Source: Azospirillum cavernae
GTDB taxonomy: Bacteria > Pseudomonadota > Alphaproteobacteria > Azospirillales > Azospirillaceae
Direction: 5' to 3'
DNA: 64,000 nt
Assembly: GCF_003590795.1 (NCBI RefSeq)
Contig: NZ_QYUL01000004.1
Coordinates: 310,001-374,000, forward strand
This document shows positions 38,158 through 46,679 of the stretch, in pieces (position 1 is the first letter of the stretch; every line of letters begins with the position of its first letter). A program made the translations under genes and the position numbers. The notes below the pieces were generated by a model. That model had not been told where the DNA came from, made no database searches, and worked only from the letters and a program-made list of their open reading frames with translations.

Positions 38158-38736
38158 ATGTATCACCCGGAAGCGCTGGATCCGATCGTCACCTTCCTGC
38201 GTGGCTTGGGCGTCGGCGTTGAGTATGGCGAGGGCGCGCGCAATGGCTTTCTGCCGGGCATGAACATCCATGCCGGCGTGATCCATGTCGACCCCGACGC
38301 CCTGATCGGATCGGGCGACCTTCTGCATGAGGCCGGGCACATCGTCGCCGTGCCTCGGCGTTACTGGACGCGGCTGGGGACGGATCTCCAAACCAGCATC
38401 GAGACGCTGGTCGCCGAAGAAACGGAGCCGGACGGGACCGCCAACCCTCTGCTCACCGTGGCGGCCCAGCGGGGCGAATTCATGGCCCAAGCCTGGTCCT
38501 ATGCGGTCGCCCTGCATCTTGGCCTGCCGCCCGCCTGCATTTTCTTCCCCGGCACGCACAAGCTGCACGAGTATGAAGGCCAGCACCCGATGGCGGAGTG
38601 GCTGGCGCGGGGAACGCATCATGGCCTGTTGTTTCTGGCCCAGGCCAATTTTACCGGGTACTCCGGCGTCTTCGCCTTCATGGGCGACAATGGCCTGCCG
38701 CCCTTCCCCCGCATGACCCGCTGGTCCGTGGACTGA
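38158..38736 (+). CDS. HEXXH-containing protein, putative zinc-dependent hydrolase
   Basis: This 192-residue protein has HEAGH at residues 57-61 (DLLHEAGHIVAVP), the zincin metal-binding motif, in a soluble-looking sequence with no signal peptide. The rest (FLPGMNIHAGVIHVD, HKLHEYEGQHPMAEWLARG) is not a family I recognise. Start ATG 38158 follows GGAGAGGG. It stands alone between the cytochrome gene and a strong terminator. A peptidase is possible, but no third metal ligand or catalytic fold can be assigned. Confidence 0.65.
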   Translation: MYHPEALDPIVTFLRGLGVGVEYGEGARNGFLPGMNIHAGVIHVDPDALIGSGDLLHEAGHIVAVPRRYWTRLGTDLQTSIETLVAEETEPDGTANPLLTVAAQRGEFMAQAWSYAVALHLGLPPACIFFPGTHKLHEYEGQHPMAEWLARGTHHGLLFLAQANFTGYSGVFAFMGDNGLPPFPRMTRWSVD

Positions 38737-38765
38737 GCCGGTCATCGACGGTGGCGCAAAGGAAC

Positions 38766-38792
38766 GGGGCCGCTGACGTCATCAGCGGCCCC
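38766..38792 (+). terminator. Intrinsic terminator between convergent genes
   Basis: GGGGCCGCTGA (38766-38776) pairs perfectly with TCAGCGGCCCC (38782-38792) over a 5-nt loop and is followed by GCTTTTCATTT. Right after it CCCGCTTTTCATTT is repeated in tandem. It serves the HEXXH gene and perhaps the opposing dehydrogenase gene. Confidence 0.8.
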
Positions 38793-38811
38793 GCTTTTCA
38801 TTTCCCGCTTT

Positions 38812-40332
38812 TCATTTCATGGACGGGAACGCGAACTGCGCCCCTTCGCGCACGCCGCCGGTCGGCCAGCGCTGGCTGACCGTCTTGCGCCGGGTGTAGA
38901 AGCGCACGCCATCGGGGCCGTAAGCCGACAAATCGCCGAACAGCGAGCGTTTCCAGCCGCCGAAGCTGTGATAGGCGACCGGCACCGGCAGCGGCACGTT
39001 GATGCCGACCATGCCAACCTTAATCATGTCGCTGAAGTAACGGGCGGCCTCGCCGTCGCGGGTGAACAGGCAGGTGCCGTTGCCGTATTCGTGGGAGTCG
39101 ATCAGGTCCATCCCCTCCTGCATCGTCTTGACGCGGACGACGCAGAGGACCGGGCCGAAGATCTCCTCCTTATAGATCGCCATGTCCGACGTGACGCGGT
39201 CGAACAGGCAGCCGCCCAGGAAATTGCCGTTCTCGTGGCCCGGCACCACCAGCCCCCGGCCATCGACGACCAGTTCGGCCCCTTCGCGCACGCCTTGATC
39301 GACGTAGCCCTTCACCTTGTCGAAATGGGCGCGGGTGACGAGCGGCCCCATCTCGCAGCCCGCCGAGGTTCCGGCCCCGACCTTCAGGCCGCGCAGCTCG
39401 ACCGCCAGCTTTTCGACCAGACGGTCGGCCACCGCGTCGCCGACGGCGACCACCACCGAAATCGCCATGCAGCGTTCGCCGCAGGAGCCATAGGCCGCCC
39501 CCATCAGCGCGCTGACGGCGTTGTCCAGATCGGCGTCGGGCATGACGATGGCGTGATTCTTCGCCCCGCCCAGCGCCTGCACCCGTTTGCCATTGGCCGT
39601 GCCGGTGGCGTAGACATATTCGGCGACCGGGGTCGATCCGACGAAGCTGACCGCCTGAACGCGCGGGTCGGTCAGCAGCGTGTCCACCGCCGCCTTGTCG
39701 CCGTTCACGACGTTCAGCACGCCGGGGGGCAACCCGGCCTCCAGCGCCAGTTGGGCGACCAGCAGGGCCGAGCTTGGGTCACGCTCCGACGGTTTCAGGA
39801 CGAAGGTGTTCCCGCTGGCGATGGCGATGGGGTACATCCACAAGGGCACCATCGCCGGGAAATTGAAGGGCGTGATCCCGGCGACGACGCCCAGCGGCTG
39901 GAATTCCGACCAGGAATCCACCCCCGGCCCGACATTCTTGGAATGCTCGCCCTTCAGCAATTCCGGGACGCCGCAGGCGTATTCGACATTCTCGATGCCG
40001 CGCGTCAGCTCGCCGCGCGCGTCGTCCAGCACCTTGCCATGCTCCTGCGTGATGAGCGCGCAGATGCGGTCAAGATTGTCTTCCAACAACTGCTTGAAGC
40101 GGAACATCACGCGCGCCCGCTTGGCGGGCGGGGTGGCCCGCCAGGCCGGGAAGGCGGCTTCGGCGGCGGCGATCGCCTCCTCCACCGTGGCGCGGGAGGC
40201 GAGCGCCACCCGGCCCGTCACCTCCCCCGTCGCCGGGTTGACGATGTCGGCGGTGCGGCTGTCGGCGGGGGCGTCGGTCTTGGCGCCGATCAGGTGCGGA
40301 AGAATGGTCATGGTTGGTTGGTCCGTCATCAC
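38812..40332 (-). CDS. mmsA: CoA-acylating (methyl)malonate-semialdehyde dehydrogenase
   Basis: This 506-residue aldehyde dehydrogenase has MmsA hallmarks: ALGGAKNHAIVMPDADLD in place of the usual Glu motif, the catalytic Cys in GSCGERCMAISVVVAVG, and MFRFKQLLEDNLDRICALIT. It converts malonate or methylmalonate semialdehyde to acetyl- or propionyl-CoA. The upstream minus-strand aminotransferase (40334-41695) ends one base beyond its start, so the pair is a tight operon; with that partner, malonate semialdehyde from beta-alanine is the likely substrate. Confidence 0.9.
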   Translation of the reverse strand: MMTDQPTMTILPHLIGAKTDAPADSRTADIVNPATGEVTGRVALASRATVEEAIAAAEAAFPAWRATPPAKRARVMFRFKQLLEDNLDRICALITQEHGKVLDDARGELTRGIENVEYACGVPELLKGEHSKNVGPGVDSWSEFQPLGVVAGITPFNFPAMVPLWMYPIAIASGNTFVLKPSERDPSSALLVAQLALEAGLPPGVLNVVNGDKAAVDTLLTDPRVQAVSFVGSTPVAEYVYATGTANGKRVQALGGAKNHAIVMPDADLDNAVSALMGAAYGSCGERCMAISVVVAVGDAVADRLVEKLAVELRGLKVGAGTSAGCEMGPLVTRAHFDKVKGYVDQGVREGAELVVDGRGLVVPGHENGNFLGGCLFDRVTSDMAIYKEEIFGPVLCVVRVKTMQEGMDLIDSHEYGNGTCLFTRDGEAARYFSDMIKVGMVGINVPLPVPVAYHSFGGWKRSLFGDLSAYGPDGVRFYTRRKTVSQRWPTGGVREGAQFAFPSMK

Positions 40333-40333
40333 G

Positions 40334-41695
40334 TCAGGCGGTGGCTTGGATGGCGTCGGCGACGACGTTCATCAGGCCGTCGAGGTCTTCCGGCGTCGTC
40401 AGGAAATGCGGGCCGAATTGCAGGGTGTCGCCGCCATAGCGGACGTAATAGCCCGCGTCCCAGCATTTCATGGCGATCTCATAGGGGCGGCGGGCCGGTT
40501 CGCCCGGCAGGGCGGCGATGGTGACGGCGCCCGCCAAGCCGTAGTTGCGGATGTCGGCGACGTGCTTCAGCCCCTTCAACCCATGCAGGACCGTTTCAAA
40601 ATGCGGGGCGAGCGCGGCGGCCTTCTCCGCCAGCTTGTCCTTTTCAAACAGGTCGAGCGCGGCGATGCCCGCCGCGCAGGCCACCGGGTGGGCGGAATAG
40701 GTGTAGCCGTGCGGGAATTCCACCATGTAGCGCGGCCCGCCATTGTCCATGAAGGTCTGATAGATCTCATGGCTGGCGACCACCGCGCCCATCGGAATCG
40801 CGCCGTTGGTCAGGCCCTTGGCGACGTTCATGATGTCGGGGACCACGCCGAAGGCGTCGGCGCCAAAGGCCGCGCCCATGCGGCCAAAGCCGGTGATGAC
40901 CTCGTCGAAGATCAACAGGATGCTGTGCTTGTCGCAGATGGCGCGCAGCCGCTCCAGATAGCCCTTGGGCGGCGGCAGCACACCGGCGGACCCGGCCAGC
41001 GGCTCGACGATCACGGCGGCGATGTTCGACGCGTCGTGCAGGGCGACCAATTCCTCCAGCGCGTCGGCCAGTTCGGCCCCCTCGTCGGGCATGCCCTTGG
41101 TGAAGAGATTCTGCGGCAGCAGGGTGTGCGGCAGATGGTCGGCGTCCACGCCCTGGCCGAACAGCTTGCGGTTGCCGCCGATGCCGCCCAGGCTGATGCC
41201 GCCGAAATTGACGCCGTGATAGCCCTTGGACCGCCCAATCAGCTTGGTTTTCGCCGGTTGCCCCTTCAGCCGCCAATAGGCCCGCGCCATCTTCAGCGCC
41301 GTGTCGGTCGCTTCCGACCCGGAATTGACGAAGAACACATGGTCCAGCCCCGCCGGGGTCATCGAGGCCAGCTTGTGCGCCAGCTTGAAGGACGCCGGAT
41401 GGCCGTATTGGAAACCGGGGCTGTAATCAAGCTGGGCCATCTGTTCGGCCACCGCCTGGGTGATTTCCTTGCGGTTGTGACCGGCGCCGCAGCACCACAG
41501 GCCGGACAGGCTGTCGTAAATCTTGCGGCCCTGCGCGTCCCAATACCACGCCCCTTCGGCCTTCACGATGACGCGCGGATTCTCTTTGAACTCGCGGTTG
41601 GCGGTGAAGGGCATCCAATGGGCGTCCAGCTCCGCGCGGGTCAGGCCCGCCGCCTTGTCCAGTCCAGCGCCACGGTCATTGTCCAAGGGGGCCAT
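40334..41695 (-). CDS. Omega-amino acid:pyruvate (beta-alanine) aminotransferase
   Basis: This 453-residue class III PLP aminotransferase has the omega-transaminase signatures SLSGLWCCGAGHNRKEI, FFVNSGSEATDTALKMARAY, LLIFDEVITGFGRMG and the PLP-lysine region MNVAKGLTNGAIPMGAVV. It matches the beta-alanine:pyruvate transaminase group (OapT/BauA). I start it at ATG 41695 (MAPLDNDRG), preceded by AGGAG; the frame to 41788 is an extension without support. With mmsA it would turn beta-alanine into acetyl-CoA via malonate semialdehyde. A divergent LysR gene probably regulates it. Confidence 0.88.
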   Translation of the reverse strand: MAPLDNDRGAGLDKAAGLTRAELDAHWMPFTANREFKENPRVIVKAEGAWYWDAQGRKIYDSLSGLWCCGAGHNRKEITQAVAEQMAQLDYSPGFQYGHPASFKLAHKLASMTPAGLDHVFFVNSGSEATDTALKMARAYWRLKGQPAKTKLIGRSKGYHGVNFGGISLGGIGGNRKLFGQGVDADHLPHTLLPQNLFTKGMPDEGAELADALEELVALHDASNIAAVIVEPLAGSAGVLPPPKGYLERLRAICDKHSILLIFDEVITGFGRMGAAFGADAFGVVPDIMNVAKGLTNGAIPMGAVVASHEIYQTFMDNGGPRYMVEFPHGYTYSAHPVACAAGIAALDLFEKDKLAEKAAALAPHFETVLHGLKGLKHVADIRNYGLAGAVTIAALPGEPARRPYEIAMKCWDAGYYVRYGGDTLQFGPHFLTTPEDLDGLMNVVADAIQATA

Positions 41696-41827
41696 CCGTC
41701 CATTCTCCTGCGTTCGCGTCACGGTGAAAGAGCAACAACGCGGACAGTGTGCCGGGCGCATGGATGTGGTTAAATCCAAACTGTTCAAACTTCAGGCAAG
41801 CGTTTCCTTACCTATCGAGCCGCCATC
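41696..41827. promoter_or_regulatory. Divergent promoter region, aminotransferase/LysR
   Basis: This 132-bp region separates two divergent starts and should hold both promoters and the LysR binding site. The AT-rich stretch GGTTAAATCCAAACTGTTC (near 41769-41787) is the likeliest regulatory core. No perfect LysR box was identified. Confidence 0.4.
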
Positions 41828-42769
41828 ATGAGCAAGCCCCCGCGCCCGCTGTCCCCCGTGACCGACACCGACATCCGCCTGCTGCGCGTCTTCAAAACGG
41901 TGGTGGAGTGCGGCGGCTTTTCAGCGGCGGAGGTGGAGTTGAACATCAGCCGCGCCGCCATCAGCCTGCACATGGCCGATCTGGAGCGCCGCCTGGGCCT
42001 GCGCCTGTGCCGCCGGGGCCGCGCCGGGTTCCTTTTGACCGACGAGGGGCGTCTGGCCTATGAGGCGGCCTTGCGCCTGCTCGCCGGGTTGGAGAGTTTT
42101 CGCAGCGAGATCAACACGGCCCATGGCCGCTTGCGCGGCGAATTGAACATCGGCATCACCGACAACCTCGTCACCCTGCCGCAAATGCGCGTGACCGACG
42201 CGCTGCGCGGGCTGAAGACCCAGGCCCCCGACGTGCGGGTGAACATCCGCATGATTCCGCCCAACGAGATCGAGCGCGGCGTTCTGGACGGCCGCCTTCA
42301 CATCGGCGTCGTCCCCGCCCGCCGCGCCCTTCCCGGCCTCGCCCGCTTCGCCCTGTACGAGGAGGAATCGCAACTCTATTGCGGCAAGGGCCACCCGCTG
42401 TTCGACACGGCGCCGGACGCCATCACCCGCGACGCGGTGGAATCCGCCGACGCCGTCGCCCCAACCCAAGCCCAACAACCCCACGCGCTCAACGCCACGG
42501 CGACGGCGACCGACCGCGAGGGCGTGGCCTTTCTGGTGCTGACCGGCTGCTACGTCGGCTTCCTGCCCACCCACTACGCCCGCCAATGGGTGGAACGCGG
42601 CGCCATGCGCGCCATGCTGCCCGACAGCCACCGTTACAGCGTGACCTTCCACGCCGTCACGCAAAAAGGCGCGCAACCCAATCTGGTGCTGGAACGGTTC
42701 CTGGATTTGCTGTCACGCCCGGCGGCCAAAACGGCGAAGCCGGGGCCACGGGCCACGGAAGCACGCTGA
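41828..42769 (+). CDS. LysR-family transcriptional regulator
   Basis: This 313-residue protein has an N-terminal LysR winged helix-turn-helix (DIRLLRVFKTVVECGGFSAA, ELNISRAAISLHMADLERRL) and a C-terminal periplasmic-binding-like sensor domain (LNIGITDNLVTLPQMRV). It is divergent from the beta-alanine aminotransferase gene, the usual arrangement for a LysR regulator and its target, so it is probably that operon's regulator. Its stop lies 14 bases from the end of the convergent NTPase gene. Confidence 0.85.
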   Translation: MSKPPRPLSPVTDTDIRLLRVFKTVVECGGFSAAEVELNISRAAISLHMADLERRLGLRLCRRGRAGFLLTDEGRLAYEAALRLLAGLESFRSEINTAHGRLRGELNIGITDNLVTLPQMRVTDALRGLKTQAPDVRVNIRMIPPNEIERGVLDGRLHIGVVPARRALPGLARFALYEEESQLYCGKGHPLFDTAPDAITRDAVESADAVAPTQAQQPHALNATATATDREGVAFLVLTGCYVGFLPTHYARQWVERGAMRAMLPDSHRYSVTFHAVTQKGAQPNLVLERFLDLLSRPAAKTAKPGPRATEAR

Positions 42770-42783
42770 AAACCCCAGCAGCG

Positions 42784-45700
42784 TCACGGAGGGGATTTTT
42801 CCCCCTTCAACCGGGCCAAAGCCGCCGCCGCCTGTGCCGGATCCGACCATGCCCCGCCATCCAACAGACTCTGGCTGGCCCGATCAAACGCCCGCACACC
42901 GTCGGCGGTGGCCGTTTGATGAAAACGCTCGATCAAGCCGCCCGTGCGTTCGATCACCTGGGCATCGCCGCTGCGGTGCGCCATCGGCAGCAGGGGAGCC
43001 AGGATGTTGGCGTACCCATCGACCTCGTGCTTCGGCCAACGCGTTTCGACATAATCCACAACCACCGCCGTCACGGCCGGAAATTTGCGGGTTGACGCGC
43101 GCGCGGATGCAAAAAGCCATTTGATGAGGCGCACCCCCGCTGCCGGTGGGATGACGCTTTTTGCCTCGCTGGGCTGCGTGGCGGCGTCAAAATAATAGGC
43201 AAACAACCGGAAAACCGTTTGCGGGCGATGGAACATGTCGGGCCGGGTGAGCAACGCCGCCACAGTGAAGGCTCGCCCCGCCCGTTTCGATGTTCTGACA
43301 CGCACCAACGCCCGCGCCGCCACGGATCGCCAGCGTTCCGGGGACAACAGTGGGCCGCGTAAGAATCGGTTGATGAGAAAATCAGCTTCAGAACGCCGCC
43401 AATGACGCATGATCCATGCGAAACCACAGTCCACGCACCGATCACGCTGGTCGTCATCCAGAGACCGCCAGAGGCGAAGCTGCTGTTTGATGATGTGGGA
43501 CGCGTCCACCGTCAGCGCGTTGTCCGAATGACCCAGCCAATGATGGGCGGACCTCAACGCGGGCGCAGCCTGATGGTCCAGATCCTGGCGACCCAAAAGA
43601 GGCGGCAGGACAAAGGCCGCCTCCACGCCGGTCGGATGCGCTTGCAACCACGCCAAACCGATCTCAATGGCGTCTTTCCCGCGCACGCCCAGATCCTTCC
43701 GCCCCAGCAACGGAGGCAAAACAAACCCCGCCTCGGCCCGTAGCCCGTGCTCCTCCAACCACCCGAACGCGCGCTTACGAGCTTCCTCGCTCTGTTCGGC
43801 TGCGAGGTCTGACCGCTCCAGCAACGGAGCCAAAACAAACCGGGCCTCGGCCCGTTGCCCGTGCTTCTCCAACAACCCGAGCGCGCGCGTGCAAGCCGCC
43901 TCGCTCTGTTCGGGAGTGAGGTCCGTCCGGCCCAGCAACTGAGCCAAAACAAAATCGGCATCGGCCCGTTGCTCGTGCTTGTCCAACCACCCGAGCGCGC
44001 GCGTGCGAGCCGCCTCGCTCTGTTCGGCGGTGAGGTCCGCCCGCTTCAGCAACGGAGCCAAGACAAACCCGGCCTCGGCCTGTGGCCCGTGCTCCTCCAA
44101 CCACCCGAACGCGCGCGTGCGAGCCGCCTCGCTCTGTTCGGCGGTGAGGTCCGCCCGCTTCAGCAACGGAGCCAAAACAAACCCGGCCTCGGCCCGTTGC
44201 CCGTGCTTGTCCAACCACCCAAACGCGCGCGCGCAAGCCTCAGCGCTCTGTTTGGCGGCGAGATCCACCCGCCCCAGCAACGGAAACAAAACGAACTGCG
44301 CGTCAAGGTCGGTTGGGTGCTTGTCCAGCCAGCGCAGGGCGGCGGCGATGGTTTTGAGGTGGTCGTTCTGGTCCAGGTCGTTGCGCCGCAGCAAGGGCGC
44401 GATCAGGTGGGTTGCCGCCGGTGTGGCGCCGTTGCTGTCGATCCAGCGCCACACCGAATCCCGGAACATCGCGAAATGCCCCTCCGGTCCCCGCTGGATC
44501 GCGCGCGCCAGCAGATGGCGCGCCTCATGAATCGTGTCGGCAAACGCAAGCCACGGCGCGATCAACGGTTGCCAATTGGCGAACAGCCCGGCGGCCAGCG
44601 GGGATTCGAGCATCGCCCCCAGCGCGTAGCCGACCGTGTCCGGCGTGTCGCTCACCAAGGCCCGTTGGAACGCGCCTGAATGCTGATGGAGCCAATCGCT
44701 CAGGGCGCTTTCCAAGCCCGCCCGCCGGTCCTCCTCCAGCAGGCCAAAGGCGCGGGCGAAGGTGGTGGCGCAGCGCCCAAGGACGCGGACATCTTCCAGT
44801 CCGGGACTCAGCAGGGCGGCCAGCACCGCCACGCGGGGGCGGCGGCTGTCAAAATACAGGCACTTCTCAACAATTTCGTCCGTGACGACGTCGTGGGCGG
44901 CGAGGGCGTAATCACCATCGCCTTCCACCCATCCCATCGCGAACAGGGTGTCGATCATGCCCTTAGCGCCCCGCTCGGCATTATCATTCCTCGTGGCGCT
45001 TTGAGCTGTGAGTAAAGCGGTTAACGCCACCATTGGCAATTTGTGGCGGGCCAGAGGAGTCGCTGTGAGCACAGCCCCAGCAGCGATGATGGTGGCGCGT
45101 GGATCCGGTGCTGGAAGAAGCTGATCCTGATCCTGATCCAACTTTGGCAACAGGCCATCTTTCTTCAGGCGGCGTTCCAGCCAGCCGCCCAGATTGGGGC
45201 CGTCCCGACGGGCGCGGGCCAGCAGCGCCGCCACATCGCTTGGTCGGTTGTCCTGCGTTTCGCAATGTTCGATCTCTCGGGCGATGAACAGGGCGATGAT
45301 GGGGCGTTGGCCGGTCGCTTCCAACAGGTGGTCCAACCCGTGCCGCGCGCAGGCGCGCGGGGCGACGGTCGTCACCATCGACCGCAAAATGGCGTCCCGC
45401 TGCGCGTCTTCCACGACCATGGGGCGGATGTCGAAAAACGCCCGCCAATCGTCCTGTCTGCGCTCCACCGCCCAGGATCGGGCCAGGGCCAGAATTGCAA
45501 AGCGGCCGCCCTGCGGCGCGGCGCGGGCTGTCACCTGTTGGCGCAGCGCCCGCAGATTCTCAGGGTTGTTCAACGCCTCACATTGTTCCAGATAATCGAC
45601 GATCAGCAGGACCGGCGCCGTCTCAATGCCCGGCAGAACCCCGTCCGCGATGGCCGCGACGGTCAGTTTGTTGGCGCTGTCGGTGGCGTGGAGAACCCGC

Positions 45701-46512
45701 CACCCTTTTCGCACGGCGCGGCGGGCGACCTCGACAGCGGTGCGTGTTTTGCCGATGCCGCCGACCCCGCCCAACAGCACCCCCATGTGATCGCCAACCT
45801 CCTCCAACCGCGCCATCACACGGTCGGGATGATGGGGCGCCGTGTCAGAAGGGGGTATGAAGGCGAGATGGTCGGCCTTGAGGTAGGAGCGTGTTCCCTG
45901 CAACCCAGCCTCAAAATCCGCATGGTCTTGCAGCCCTTCGACCTTGACCCCCAGCCAAGCGTCGCGCAGGCGCGCGTGCCGGTCAAAGGCGCTGCGCAGC
46001 ATCGACCAATCCAGCACCTTCACCCAGCTGATTGGCGGTCGCCGCTCCGCCGGAAGTCCGGCGAAAAAATTCTCTATCCTTGCGGTCAGATCATCGTAGG
46101 TCTGTTTGGTTGGGCGGGCCGAAACGCAATAGAGGTAGCCTTTCGCCCGAAGCCATGGCCGATAGAGACCCTGCCAGCCATCCGCCGCCTGTCTTTCCAG
46201 CTTTTTTTGAACCTCGTCCCAACCTCTGAAAATATTGTCGGCGAGGTTTTCCGACTTCTCCGTATGATGTTTGCATTCGACGATGATGGGAAAGGGTGCA
46301 TCGGAGAACAGGCCGGTGCTGTGACGATCCCGTTCGAACCACTGGTCGATGGCGCCGTCTTGGCCCGTTGTCGAGGTCGCCGTCGCGCCGGGATCAAGCT
46401 CCAGAATCCAATCGCCCACGAGTTGCTGGAAAGCGTCCTCTGGTTTTTCAAACGCGAGACGGCGCGGTCCTGCAAGGTGTTCCAATCGAAAAACGTCTGG
46501 AAATACAGGCAT
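42784..46512 (-). CDS. Nuclease-STAND NTPase-repeat protein, candidate antiphage system
   Basis: This 1242-residue protein has three parts. Residues 1-190 resemble a PD-(D/E)XK nuclease of Mrr/Cap4 type: GQDGAID (Asp52, Asp56) then IIVECKHH (Glu79, Lys81). Residues 230-520 hold a P-loop NTPase: Walker A GGVGGIGKT (Lys255), Walker B LLIVDYLEQ (Asp306), then a winged-helix-like stretch. Residues 694-995 are eight 37-38-residue helical repeats (W-L-x2-H-x4-E-A-x-FVL-x-PLL-x-R-x-DL), and about 250 more residues follow. This nuclease-STAND-repeat order is that of Avs-type defence proteins, which detect phage proteins through the C-terminus and activate the nuclease. The closest known family cannot be named from sequence alone. 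It stands alone between metabolic operons. The start ATG 46512 has only a weak GGGG upstream, and the 5' flank is AT-richer. Confidence 0.75.
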   Translation of the reverse strand: MPVFPDVFRLEHLAGPRRLAFEKPEDAFQQLVGDWILELDPGATATSTTGQDGAIDQWFERDRHSTGLFSDAPFPIIVECKHHTEKSENLADNIFRGWDEVQKKLERQAADGWQGLYRPWLRAKGYLYCVSARPTKQTYDDLTARIENFFAGLPAERRPPISWVKVLDWSMLRSAFDRHARLRDAWLGVKVEGLQDHADFEAGLQGTRSYLKADHLAFIPPSDTAPHHPDRVMARLEEVGDHMGVLLGGVGGIGKTRTAVEVARRAVRKGWRVLHATDSANKLTVAAIADGVLPGIETAPVLLIVDYLEQCEALNNPENLRALRQQVTARAAPQGGRFAILALARSWAVERRQDDWRAFFDIRPMVVEDAQRDAILRSMVTTVAPRACARHGLDHLLEATGQRPIIALFIAREIEHCETQDNRPSDVAALLARARRDGPNLGGWLERRLKKDGLLPKLDQDQDQLLPAPDPRATIIAAGAVLTATPLARHKLPMVALTALLTAQSATRNDNAERGAKGMIDTLFAMGWVEGDGDYALAAHDVVTDEIVEKCLYFDSRRPRVAVLAALLSPGLEDVRVLGRCATTFARAFGLLEEDRRAGLESALSDWLHQHSGAFQRALVSDTPDTVGYALGAMLESPLAAGLFANWQPLIAPWLAFADTIHEARHLLARAIQRGPEGHFAMFRDSVWRWIDSNGATPAATHLIAPLLRRNDLDQNDHLKTIAAALRWLDKHPTDLDAQFVLFPLLGRVDLAAKQSAEACARAFGWLDKHGQRAEAGFVLAPLLKRADLTAEQSEAARTRAFGWLEEHGPQAEAGFVLAPLLKRADLTAEQSEAARTRALGWLDKHEQRADADFVLAQLLGRTDLTPEQSEAACTRALGLLEKHGQRAEARFVLAPLLERSDLAAEQSEEARKRAFGWLEEHGLRAEAGFVLPPLLGRKDLGVRGKDAIEIGLAWLQAHPTGVEAAFVLPPLLGRQDLDHQAAPALRSAHHWLGHSDNALTVDASHIIKQQLRLWRSLDDDQRDRCVDCGFAWIMRHWRRSEADFLINRFLRGPLLSPERWRSVAARALVRVRTSKRAGRAFTVAALLTRPDMFHRPQTVFRLFAYYFDAATQPSEAKSVIPPAAGVRLIKWLFASARASTRKFPAVTAVVVDYVETRWPKHEVDGYANILAPLLPMAHRSGDAQVIERTGGLIERFHQTATADGVRAFDRASQSLLDGGAWSDPAQAAAALARLKGEKSPP
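43528..44433 (-). repeat. Eight tandem ~114-bp coding repeats in the NTPase gene
   Basis: Units run 44433-44320, 44319-44206, 44205-44092, 44091-43978, 43977-43864, 43863-43750, 43749-43639 and 43638-43528 (six of 114 bp, two of 111 bp). The units at 44205 and 44091 are nearly identical at DNA level (AEAGFVLAPLLKRADLTAEQ in both), whereas the first and last have diverged. This gradient suggests recent unequal exchange or slippage in the middle of the array, so repeat number may vary between strains. Confidence 0.85.
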
Positions 46513-46679
46513 TGCCCCAACAATCAGAAAATGAAATTCTTCTTTTGGTAGCGCATGTTTGCATCAAGATCAATGAATCCGTCCGCTCATCCAAAGGTGG
46601 CGGCCACAAGTGCTCCCCGCCTGGGCAATCTCTCCCTTTTGAGTCATTGCGCGTTGCAAGTGGGTCGGGGTGCCCTCCA

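Noticed and set aside
43528..44433. Regularly spaced repeats that could suggest a CRISPR array
   Set aside because: The repeat period is 114/111 bp, in frame throughout, and there are no unique spacers between repeats. They encode protein repeats of the NTPase gene.
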